Origin: Eutypella sp. D-1 | Taxonomy: Eukaryota; Ascomycota; Sordariomycetes; Xylariales; Diatrypaceae | Direction: 5' to 3' | Length of the DNA: 64,000 nucleotides | Assembly (NCBI GenBank): GCA_023313575.1 | Contig: JAJTTP010000009.1 | Location: 496,001-560,000, forward strand | In this document: positions 50,768 through 61,703 of the stretch, in pieces | Layout of the letters: the number at the start of each line of letters is the position of its first letter | Numbering within the stretch: position 1 is the first letter of the stretch | The notes under the pieces: generated by a model | Seen by the model: the letters and a program-made list of their open reading frames with translations, nothing else | Database searches by the model: none | What the model was told of the DNA's origin: nothing | Made by a program: the position numbers and the translations under genes

Positions 50768-51718
50768 TCATCTCACCGCCTCGCTCCGCTTGTGCCCATC
50801 GACTATCTTCCTCCGCTTATTCCGCTCCTCCTGCTCGGCCAGCACCTTGGCGGTGAGGGACGCGGTCAGGGAATTGTTGATGCGGCTTGAGATGCCGTTC
50901 CTATCGCCCCCGTCGCCGCCGTTCTGCTTCGGCTTCTCGGCGACAGCGGCAGCAGTATCGGCCTTCCGCTTCTTTTTGCTGCTGCTGCTACTTCCCCCGC
51001 TCTTGTCCTTCTTCAGGGTGTGCGTGAGGCCTAGACCCCGCAGCTCGTCGGCGCGCCGCGACAGCCTGTCGATGTCGGATTCGTCTGTTGGTAATATGGG
51101 GATGATGTCGCGCTCGCGGAAGGGCTCGCTGCATTCGGGGCATAGGTGTACGCCGTCTTCGCTGTCGTTATCGTTCTTGCCGCCCTCGCCCTCACCCTCA
51201 CCGTCGCCTTTGCCTATCTTCTTCTCCTTCTCCGCGGAGGCGCTTTTCACAGTCTCCCGGATCGCGATGTCGGCGAACACGTGGCCGCAGGGGACCAGGT
51301 AGACGGAGCGGGTCGCGGCGCCGAGTTCCTTCATGCTGAGCGGGCAAGCCGGGAACGCTCGCCCGTGCTCGTCCCGCCGCGTCGCGAACCGGAGCTTCGC
51401 TACGTCGCGGAGACCGCGGATGCCGGTGCGCGCGAACTCCGTCGCTTGCGCTTCCGGGATGGTGGGAGAGGGGGAGGATGTTGTTAGGCATTGCAGCACG
51501 GCTTCGTAGCTGTATAGTCGCCCCCGGCTGTCGGATACTATGGTTGTGGAGGTGGAGGCGGAGCACGGGTCGAGGGGTTCGGAGGATAAGGGACAGGTTG
51601 TCCAGGCGTGCGATTGGGATTCCAGGACTGTGGCTTTGCGCTCGGATGCGGAGGGTAGGCGCGCTGCCTCCTTCACGAGTTCCCGCCGCTTGGGGATCGA
51701 GCCGCCGTCGTTTCCCAT
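50768..51718 (-). CDS. rtf2: Replication termination factor 2 (Rtf2)
   Basis: Single exon, 316 residues, convergent with GTB1 and divergent from TOR. Rtf2 acts at stalled replication forks in fission yeast and is linked to pre-mRNA splicing in other eukaryotes. The N-terminus MGNDGGSIPKRRELVKE is the family's hallmark. A C2HC2-type degenerate RING follows: WTTCPLSSEPLDPC, an interposed region, ACPLSMKELG, YLVPCGHVFAD, and LCPECSEPFRERDIIPILP. Two low-complexity insertions (Gly/Glu/Asp-rich within the RING-like part; Ser run with KKKRKAD after it) are typical in fungi, and KKKRK and NKRRK could be nuclear localisation signals. Confidence 0.92.
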   Translation of the reverse strand: MGNDGGSIPKRRELVKEAARLPSASERKATVLESQSHAWTTCPLSSEPLDPCSASTSTTIVSDSRGRLYSYEAVLQCLTTSSPSPTIPEAQATEFARTGIRGLRDVAKLRFATRRDEHGRAFPACPLSMKELGAATRSVYLVPCGHVFADIAIRETVKSASAEKEKKIGKGDGEGEGEGGKNDNDSEDGVHLCPECSEPFRERDIIPILPTDESDIDRLSRRADELRGLGLTHTLKKDKSGGSSSSSKKKRKADTAAAVAEKPKQNGGDGGDRNGISSRINNSLTASLTAKVLAEQEERNKRRKIVDGHKRSEAVR

Positions 51719-52184
51719 TGCGGAGTAGGATGCAGGTTTGGTTTACGTATACTTGTATAATATGTATGGTTTGTGTTGGGAATGAATGAATGTGTGGGCG
51801 AATGAGGAAGACGTGTTGTGGTTGATTAATTCGGCTTCTTTTGGGGATCGGATTGAAGGGTGCTGAGATGATATGTAGATGAGATGGGTGAAGAAGATGA
51901 GGCAAGCGTCACCACGTGCGATACTGAGGTGACTTGGTGACTGGCCCTGCTTACACCCTGGAAACTGATAAGATAAGCCCAGGGTCCAGGACCCGCTAGA
52001 TATGCTCGCTAGTCCGAGGGGTAGGTTCATTAGCTTATAGAAACTTCCTGGTTCGCACTGTACAGATTCGGTGAACAGGCATTGAGAAAGCGAGATAATA
52101 CTGTATTTATTACGGAAAGATACTGTAGGGTCAGTCCGGACTAGTCCTATGAGGTTATGTAATAGCGTAGCTGCCATAGGTAGG

Positions 52185-52285
52185 TCACCTGGCTTCTATA
52201 TACTTACGTTACTGGGGCTGCTAGGCTAAACAAACTTAGGTAGGGGTATGTATATCTACCTAGGTACCTAGTAGGTAATGGGTAG
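52185..52285. repeat. TACCTAGGTA-type repeat cluster
   Basis: Contains ggtaggtcacct, aaacttaggtaggggta, atctacctaggtacctagtaggtaat and similar words. Part of the same repeat vocabulary as the clusters at 48.3 and 52.6 kb. Confidence 0.6.
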
Positions 52286-52604
52286 ATGCATAGCTGCATA
52301 GCGGTAGCCTTGCAGCTCGATACTACTTAGGTATTGTTCATGTGGATGATATAACAACTTTGAACTTACCGACCTAGAGGTACCACCAGACCCTACAGAC
52401 ATACGTAGGTACATTTAAAACAACTCAAACGACAACCTGTGACCTATCGATTTATATAACTGCGGCACCCTTATCTATCGCCGTCACCTTGCCCATTGCG
52501 TCCCATACGTCTGGCGAACTTATTGTCTATCGCCCCGTTTGTCCCGTTTGCCGCTGTTCTTACATATTGTCAATCCATCATCCATCATAGCCTTGTGATA
52601 TCTT

Positions 52605-52690
52605 TCCTACCTACTATCTACCTACCTACATCCCTACCTGTCTCTGTCTGTCGCCTTACCTACCTACTTAACTACCTCCTACTTAACTAA
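52605..52690. repeat. CCTACCTA-rich tract
   Basis: Largely pyrimidine-type strand with repeated ctacctac words about 250 nt upstream of the TOR start codon. It could be a slippage-prone promoter element. Confidence 0.6.
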
Positions 52691-52924
52691 ATACTCCAGG
52701 GCTGGCCTGCCTCGGCATATATATATATATATTGAATCAAGGACTCGAATCAACGAACTGCCCGTCTTTTAGAATTTTTTATCTATCTCCTCAACTATAC
52801 TGATCCCTGCGGTTACCCTTATGTTACTTGCTGCATGAGTGTGGGCGGCTGCTGAAGCTGTCGACGCGGTCGTTAGCTGGACCGAATCGTTGCGGCGGCT
52901 CCCAACTTGTTGTCGTTGCCCACT

Positions 52925-53102
52925 ATGTCGCAACAGCAGAATTTAGCCCTCGAGGCTCTCGACTCTATCACGAGAGAGTTGAAGTCTAGGTATGTTCGTA
53001 CCAATTTAGGTGATGTGATATCAATTGGGAAAAGTTGTAGATGCGGCAAGGGAGAGAGCCGAAGACGGGCGGAGGGGGAGGAGGGAACGGGCAACGAAGA
53101 CA

Positions 53103-53143
<41 letters not shown>

Positions 53144-56100
53144 AAAAATGGTGAAAAGAGGTCTCGGTTCTCAGGTCTTGGTAGCTTACATTTCTTGAAT
53201 TGCGCAGGGCCGGTGATGACGTTAGAAAGCGCGCTGCGGTTCAACTCCGCGATCTGGTTGCCGTTTGTTATAGAGGTAAGGGTTACCTTTTCTCCTTTTT
53301 CCTTTCACCTTTCTCCCCATGGTGCAACGATGGCGATGACCTGTCACAGTCCACAAGCCACAAGCAACTGGACCTCATGCACTGATACACTGATGCACTG
53401 GTGGACTAATGCCATGAGATGTTACGCAGATTTTCAACCCGAGCAATTCCACGTCTTCTACAACTCCGTCAACAACAAGATCACCACCCTCATGCTGCAT
53501 GGGAACGACTCGTCCGAACGTCTTGGTGGTGTCTATGCTCTCGATGCCCTGGTCGACTTCGAAGGCGTCGATGTTACCGCGAAATATACCCGATTTACCG
53601 CAAACCTCAAAACCATCCTTAGGGGGCGGGACTTGGTGCCCATGCAAGCTGCTGCTATAGCCTTGGGAAAGCTCTGCCGCCCCGGAGGTTCATTGATATC
53701 CGAATTAGTCGAGTCCGAAGTAAAGACCGCCCTAGAGTGGCTCCAATCCGACAGGCTTGAGGAGAAGCGCTATAGTGCCGTGCTTGTCCTACGAGAACTT
53801 GCCCGGAATGCGCCGACCCTTATGTACGCCTATGTCGGCGTCGTCTTCGAGCTGATATGGGTTGGTCTCCGTGATCCGCGACAGCTCATCCGAGTCACCT
53901 CGGGCGAAACAGTTAGTGCTTGTTTTCGCATCATTCGCGAGCGGGACCAGGAGATGAAGCAGGCCTGGATGACCATGATGTACAACGAAATGCTGGCGAA
54001 CCTGCGGAATAACACTGTCGAAAACATCCATGGATCGCTTCTCGTGCTTAAGGAACTCCTGGAGCAGGGTGGCATGTACATGCAGGAGCATTACCAGGAG
54101 GCCTGCGAGATCGTTTTCCGCCACAAGGACCATCGCGACGTGACCATCCGTAAGACTGTGGTTATGCTGATTCCCGACCTGGCCAACTATTCGCCAGCCG
54201 ATTTCGCCCACTCCTATCTCCACAAGTTCATGGTCTACCTGTCCAACATGTTGAAGAAGGACAAGGAACGGAACGATGCTTTCCTTGCCATTGGCAATAT
54301 TGCCAACTCGGTCAAGAGCGCCATTGCGCCCTACCTAGATGGCGTCCTGATACACGTTCGAGAAGGCCTCAGCATCCAGTCCCGTAAGAGGGGCTCTGTA
54401 GACCCCGTCTTTGACTGCATCAGCCGCCTGGCTGTCGCCGTGGGCCAGACCCTGAGCAAATACATGGAGGCTTTGCTCGATCCGATCTTCGCCTGCGAGC
54501 TGACCCCAAAATTGACTCAAGCCTTGGTGGATATGGCCTTCTACATACCGCCTGTTAAGGCGACGATACAGGAACGACTGCTGGATATGCTCAGTAAGGT
54601 CCTCTGCGGCGAACCTTTTAAACCCTTGGGTGCACCGACGCCCAATTCACTTTCGGCTGTTCCTATAATACCTAAGGACGCCAAGGACCCTCAGGCGTAC
54701 GAGTACCGCAGGGCTGAGGTGAAGCTTGCACTTAATACCCTGGGTAGTTTTGACTTTTCTGGTAAGCCAATCTTTTCTTTCGGTTGGTTTTAACGCGATA
54801 TTAAACACGGGGCGACCATTCGCAAGATGTTTTCAGACTGACGCTACGTCTAGGACATGTGCTTAATGAGTTCGTTCGGGACGTTGCGATAAAATATGTC
54901 GAAGACGAAGATCCCGAAATCCGAGAAGCAGCCGCTTTGACATGTTGTCAACTTTACGTGCGGGACCCCATCGTGAATCAAACTAGCTATCATGCGCTAC
55001 AGGTAGTTGGAGACGTCATCGAGAAATTACTCACTGTAGGTGTGTCCGATCCGGAGCCGAACATACGACGGACGGTTCTGGCTGCCTTGGACGAGCGATT
55101 CGACCCTCATCTTGCCAAGGCCGAGAATATTCGGACCCTGTTCTTTGCGCTGAATGATGAGGTATTCGCAATTCGGGAGGTTGCCATTTCGATCATAGGT
55201 CGACTCGCACGACATAACCCTGCATATGTGATCCCTTCGTTGCGGAAAACATTGATACAGATGCTTACGGAGCTTGAGTTCTCGGATGTTGCACGCAACA
55301 AGGAGGAGAGTGCGAAGCTACTCAGTCTTCTCGTACAGAATGCGCAGGGCCTGATCAAGCCCTACGTGGAACCCATGATCAATGTGCTGCTCCCCAAGGC
55401 CAGCGAACAGAACCCAGCTGTAGCTGCCACCATCTTGAAAGCTATAGGTGAACTCGCCACGGTCGGTGGGGAGGACATGCTGCCCTACAAGAACAAGCTC
55501 ATGCCACTCATCATTGAGGCGCTTAAGGACCAGAGCTCGGTAGCCAAGCGAGAAGCCGCCCTCCATACCCTTGGCCAGTTGGCTAGTAACTCTGGCTACG
55601 TAATCGACCCCTACCTCGAGTATCCTCAACTTCTTGAGCTACTCACAAACGTCATTCGAGCCGAGCCCCAGCGTGGTCCCCTTAGACAGGAAACCATCAA
55701 ACTGATGGGGATCTTGGGTGCACTGGACCCATATAGACATCAGGTATCGAACCCCTTTGATTCTGCGTTCTCTCCTCAGCTCCCCGCCGGATGTTCACGG
55801 GAAAAGGGCCATGCGCACAGCCATGACCCTCGCATGGACAGCGACGACGAGTCTACTGACTTCGGGTTCACCCAACCCCCAAAACATGGCGCTAATGACA
55901 AAGGAACACAGCAGGTCGAAGAGCGAACGCCCGACCTGAAGCGTCGCGTCGAAGCGAATCGCATGACCGACATATCACTAATGATGACAGGCATGACTCC
56001 TTCGAGTAAGGAGTACTATCCTACGGTTGTGATCAATGCGCTACTACACATTCTCAAGGATCAGTCCTTGGTGCAACATCACGCTGGCGTGATAGAAGCT

Positions 56101-59100
56101 ATCATGAACATCTTCCGTACCCTCGGTCTTGAATGTGTGCCCTTCTTAGATCGAATTGTCCCGGCCTTCTTGATCGTGATCAGGAATACTACTAATCAAA
56201 ACCGTCTGGAGTCATACTTCAATCAGCTGGCTACCTTGGTAAGCATCGTTCGCCAGCACATTCGCAACTTTCTGCCTGAGATCATCGAGGCCCTTCAGGA
56301 TTATTGGGACCACTCCCCTTCCCTGCAATCGACTATCCTGTCGTTGGTTGAAGCTATCTCGAGATCGCTGGAAGGCGAATTCAAGATATACTTGGCCGGT
56401 CTGCTACCCATGATGCTTGGCATCTTGGAAAAAGATTCTTCGCTCAAGCGAATCCCCTCAGAAAAAGCCCTACACGCATTCCTAGTGTTCGGATCTAGCG
56501 CGGAAGAATACATGCACCTGATAGTGCCGGTGATTGTACGAACCTTCGAAAAGCAAGGCCAGCCTACGTTTCTGAGAAAGTCTGCTATCGAAACCATCGG
56601 AAAAATTTCGCGTCAAGTGAATCTTAACGACTACGCGTCAAAAATCATCCATCCTCTAACTAGGATCCTGGCGAGTGGGGAGTCATCCCTGCGTGTGGCG
56701 GCTCTTGACACGCTATGCGCCCTGATACAACAGCTTGGAAAGGATTACCTACATTTCATGGGGACTGTCAATAAAGTGCTCCAAACGCACCAGATACAGC
56801 ACCAGAACTATGAGCTACTGGTAAGCAAGCTTCAGAAAGGGGAAGTTCTGCCGCAGGACCTCAGCTCCGAGACGAGATTCATCGATCAAGCGGACGAGCC
56901 ATCTTTCGCGGAGTTGAGCACGAAGAAGCTGGAGATGAACGCAATCCACTTGAAAGCGGCCTGGGATGCGAAGGGCAAGTCGACCAAGGAAGATTGGCAG
57001 GAATGGTTACGACGGTTCAGCACGACCTTGCTGACGGAGTCACCGAACCACGCCCTGCGAGCTTGTGCGGCCCTCGCCAGCGTTTACTTGCCACTTGCCC
57101 GCGAGTTGTTCAATTCGGCGTTTGTTTCATGCTGGAGTGAGCTCTACGAACAATTTCAAGATGAACTCATACAGAACATCGAGAATGCCATCCGGTCGGA
57201 GAACGTACCGCCGGATCTCCTCGGACTTCTTCTGAACCTGGCTGAGTTTATGGAGCATGATGACAAGGCCCTGCCAATCGATATTAGGGTTCTCGGTAGG
57301 GAAGCCGCCCGCTGCCATGCGTATGCTAAGGCACTCCATTACAAGGAGTTGGAGTTCTTGCAGGATCAGAGCGGGCCGGCGGTTGAGGCTTTGATTACTA
57401 TTAATAATCATCTCCAGCAGTACGACGCTGCCATTGGCATCCTCCGTAAGGCGCAGTTGTACAAAGACGGCATCCAGCTGCGAGAGACGTGGTTCGAGAA
57501 GTTGGAGCGCTGGGAAGAAGCGCTACAGTTCTATGACAAGAGGGAAAAGGAGATTCCCGCCGACCAGGCCGTACCCATCGACATCGTTATGGGCAAGATG
57601 AGATGTCTACACGCCCTCGGCGAGTGGGACGCCCTTGCCAGCATAGCAGGCAATACCTGGGCCAACTCTGCACCTGAGATTCAGCGACGAATTGCTCCAC
57701 TCGCAACCGCCGCTGCCTGGGGCTTGGGCAAATGGGACTCGATGGACATTTACTTGCAGTCGATGAAACGGTATTCTCCAGACCGTTCGTTCTTCGGGGC
57801 AATGCTCGCCCTTCACCGCAACCAATTCCGTGAGGCGGCGGCTTGTATACAGCAGACTCGGGAAGGACTGGACACTGAGCTCAGTGCACTGGTCAGTGAG
57901 TCCTACAACCGGGCTTACCAGGTCATTGTCCGTGTCCAGATGCTTGCAGAGCTCGAAGAGATAATCGTATACAAGCAGGCCGACGAGAAGAAGAAGGCTG
58001 CGATAAGACGGACATGGGAGGTCCGTCTCAGGGGCTGCCAAAGGAATGTTGAAGTCTGGCAACGCATGTTGCGACTCCGAGGTTTGGTCATTAACCCGAG
58101 TGAGAATATGCAAATGTGGATCAAATTCGCGAACCTCTGCCGCAAGTCCGGCAGGATGGGTCTCGCCGAGAAGTCCTTCAAACAACTCATCGGCACTGAA
58201 CAATCGCTCGAAACAATTATTCCGTACTGGAATGATACTCAGCAACCACAGCGAGGCCCGACTCGGATCCCGGCTCAGATTATCTATGCCGTGCTCAAGT
58301 TCTACTGGGAACATGGCCAGCAGCCGAATATGCGGCAAAGTGGCCAACCAGAGAAGGCTCTATCCTGTTTGCGGCTGTTCACCAACGACACCGCTCACAA
58401 CCTCGAGGTGGCTAAAGCTGCCCTACAGGCTACACCGAACGGCATCAACCCGATATTTGATAACGTCTATCAGCCTGGTCTCGAGTCAGAGTTCACCAAT
58501 CAGAGGGCCCACAGGGCTCTACAAGATCAGACGGTGCTTCTGGCGAAGTGCTACCTGAGGCAAGGGGAGTGGCAGGTCTCTCTGAACAAGAATAACTGGA
58601 CGAACTCCACCGTCCAGGACATCTTGACGTCCTATTCGCAAGCTACCAAGTATAATCCACATTGGTATAAAGCTTGGCATGCGTGGGCACTAGCAAACTT
58701 CGAGATCGTCCAGACCCTAACATCTCCCACCGAAAGGGGGATGCCGAGGCCAGATCCCGCTATCGTGGCGGATCATGTCGTTCCAGCTGTTCAAGGTTTC
58801 TTCAAATCTATCGCACTCTCATCTGGAAGTTCGCTTCAGGATACTCTCCGTCTCCTCACTCTTTGGTTCACCCACGGTGGTAGCAGTGAAGTCAACGCTG
58901 CGGTCGTTCAGGGCTTCAATACCGTTAGTGTCGATACTTGGCTCGAAGTGATCCCCCAGCTCATCGCCCGTATCAACCAGCCCAACACCCGAGTGCGGCA
59001 GTCCATCCATAATCTGCTTTCCGAAGTTGGACGCAACCATCCCCAGGCTCTGGTCTACCCACTTACCGTGGCCATGAAGTCGACACAAAGCTCCAGGAGG

Positions 59101-61059
59101 TCGAAGTCGGCAGCTCTCATCATGGACAGCATGCGAAGCCACAGCGCGGAGCTAGTGGAGCAGGCAGACTTGGTCAGCCATGAGCTCATTCGTGTTGCTG
59201 TCCTGTGGCATGAGCAGTGGCACGAAGGACTCGAGGAAGCTTCCCGCCTCTACTTCGGTGACCACAACATAGAGGGTATGTTTGCTGCTCTAGCACCATT
59301 ACACGAGCAGCTCGAGCGTGGACCAGAGACCCTCCGTGAAATCAGTTTCGCGCAGACTTTCGGGCGAGACCTCACGGAGGCACGCGATTGGTGTCGTCAC
59401 TATGAGTCTACTCATGACGTGAACGACCTCAACATGGCCTGGGACTTATATTACAATGTCTTCCGTAGGATTGGGAGACAGTTGCCACAGTTAACGTCGT
59501 TGGAACTTACGTACTGCTCTCCCAAGCTATTGACAGCCAAAAATCTGGATCTAGCCGTCCCAGGCACGTATCACAGTGGTAAGCCGATCGTGCGGATCCT
59601 CTCGTTTGACTCGACATTTAGCGTCATCAACTCGAAGCAGAGACCCAGGAAGTTGAGTATCAACGGGAGCGACGGCATTGCATATGCCTTTTTGCTCAAG
59701 GGCCATGAAGATATCCGCCAGGACGAGCGTGTGATGCAGCTCTTCGGGCTGTGCAACACCCTCCTCAAAAACGATTCGGAATGCTACAAGCGGCACCTCA
59801 ACATCCAGCGGTATCCGGCAATTCCTCTATCTCAGAACTCGGGACTGCTCGGGTGGGTGCCGAACAGTGACACGTTGCACGTGCTCATCCGCGAGTATCG
59901 CGAGAGCCGTAAAATCCTGCTCAACATCGAGCACCGCATCATGCTCCAGATGGCTCCAGACTACGACAATCTTACCCTCATGCAGAAGGTTGAGGTCTTC
60001 GGCTACGCGCTAGACAACACGACCGGTCAAGATCTGTATCGTGTACTCTGGCTCAAGAGCAAGAGCTCCGAGTCGTGGTTGGAACGACGCACAAATTACA
60101 CCCGCAGTCTAGGTGTGATGAGCATGGTGGGCTACATCCTCGGTCTCGGCGACAGGCATCCGAGCAACCTGATGCTGGACCGGATCACGGGCAAGATCGT
60201 CCACATCGACTTCGGCGACTGCTTCGAGGTCGCCATGAAGCGCGACAAGTACCCGGAAAGGGTCCCCTTCCGTCTCACGAGAATGCTGACCTACGCTATG
60301 GAGGTCAGCAACATCGAGGGGAGCTTCCGCATTACGTGCGAGCATGTCATGCGCGTCCTTCGCGAGAACAAGGAGAGCGTGATGGCTGTTCTTGAAGCTG
60401 TACGTTTTTATCTTATCCTCCCTCCTCCTTTGTCCTACGTCTGGCCCCACCTTAGTGAACGCTTGCTAACCACACGGATTTCTCATTAGTTCATTCACGA
60501 CCCTCTTCTGACCTGGCGTCTAACCAACGCTGCGTCACCGGTTGGCCCGAACTTCAACCCCAACCACGACCCGACGGCCATTACCGGAGGCGCCGGCGGT
60601 CGTCCCCGTCGACCCAGCATCCTCGAGGCCGGCAATCCTGCCGCCGCCTATCTCGCGGCGCAGCAGGCGGCGGGTGGCGAGAACGGGACGCAACAGCAGC
60701 ACCAGCAAGCAAACGGAGGCGGGGGTGCCGGCGGCCCAGCCAATCCGCGAGCCCGGCCGCGCACGAATTCGAGCGCCGTCAACGGCGTGGGGGGAGCCAA
60801 CAACAACGCGGCGGACTTCGGCGGCGGCATGGGCATGGGTATGGGTATGGGCGGCGGCGCCGGCGGCGGCGACACGGCGGAGCTGCAAAATGCGCGCGCC
60901 GTCGAGGTGCTGGACCGCGTCAGTCAGAAGCTCACGGGCCGCGACTTCAAGCCCAACGAGGACCTCGAGGTCGTCGCCCAGGTCAACAAGCTCATCATCG
61001 AGGCCACTAAGCTCGAGAACTTGTGCCAGCACTACATTGGCTGGTGCTCCTTCTGGTGA
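52925..61059 (+). CDS. TOR: TOR serine/threonine kinase (PIKK family)
   Basis: Five exons (52925-52989, 53208-53275, 53430-54761, 54854-60399, 60490-61059) give 2526 residues. TOR is the central nutrient-responsive growth kinase, working in TORC1/TORC2 complexes. HEAT repeats fill roughly 1-1300, the FAT domain about 1350-1850, and FRB about 1934-2030 with EEASRLYFG (S1952 at the rapamycin-contact position) and [12 protein letters not shown]. The kinase spans about 2065-2340: [29 protein letters not shown] (D2255 catalytic) and HIDFGD (D2274, metal). The FATC end is [25 protein letters not shown]. An acidic insert ([11 protein letters not shown]) lies in the HEAT region at about 820. Between kinase and FATC is an unusual ~130-residue Gly/Ala/Met/Gln-rich segment. 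The first two exons are short and restore the conserved ELKSR...[12 protein letters not shown] start. All splice sites are GT...AG. Confidence 0.95.
53108..53140 (+). repeat. (AG)16 microsatellite in TOR intron 1
   Basis: A pure AG dinucleotide run of about 33 nt inside the first intron (52990-53207). It sits between donor and branch region and is likely polymorphic. Confidence 0.9.
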
Positions 61060-61185
61060 AGCCGGCCCAGGGCAATGCAAAGTCTAAGTCAGACAAACGC
61101 GCTTAGGCACCTCTGTGGGACGACACACTGGTCCCTGCTCGTCCTCCCACCGATCGGCACCGGAGCCTGGTGGGTATCCCGTGGT

Positions 61186-61209
61186 ACTACTACTACTACT
61201 ACTACTACG
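61186..61209 (+). repeat. (TAC)8 microsatellite
   Basis: Eight TAC units about 130 nt beyond the TOR stop codon, probably within the 3' UTR. Confidence 0.85.
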
Positions 61210-61662
61210 CCGCTGCTGCTGCCCACGTTACGTCGCACCGCCGTGCCGCGGGCATCGGTGTCACTTGTCACTTGTCACGCTTTAACGGGTCTTGGCGATA
61301 TATCATCATCTCTCTCCAAACTTTGCCTAGTAGACATGTTCTTCCTTTTACTGCTTTTTCTAAATACTCATGACCCCCTTCTTATTAACGACACACTTGC
61401 GTTCTTCTGCTACTTACTCTTCGGTTTAGTCTTTTGGTCTGTTTTTCTTTTTCTTTTTCTAGTATGAATGAGCAAATGTAACGGGAACGCATGGCATTGC
61501 GCGGGGGCGGCGGGGAGGGGTGGATTTTTTTTTTTTGCAAAGGAGTTTCTCTGTTTTATCTTCTTTTTCTTTTTCTTTCCTCTTAGACGTCGTCATGATT
61601 CTAAGGAAATGATGGATATAATAAATCGGCAAATAGGACTAGGCGGGGGGAAAACGCGACAC

Positions 61663-61703
61663 AGAAGAAGAAGAAGAAGAAGAAGAAGAAGAAGAAGAAG
61701 AAA
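61663..61703 (+). repeat. (AGA)n trinucleotide repeat
   Basis: About 13 uninterrupted AGA units downstream of TOR, inside a gene-free region. Confidence 0.9.

Larger units (their letters stand above)
51719..52924. other. Divergent promoter region between rtf2 and TOR
   Basis: 1.2 kb with no supported gene. It contains dense tacctacc/cctaggta motifs at about 52185-52285 and 52605-52690, and an (AT)8 run at 52717-52732, roughly 200 nt before the TOR ATG. This interval must hold both promoters. Confidence 0.45.
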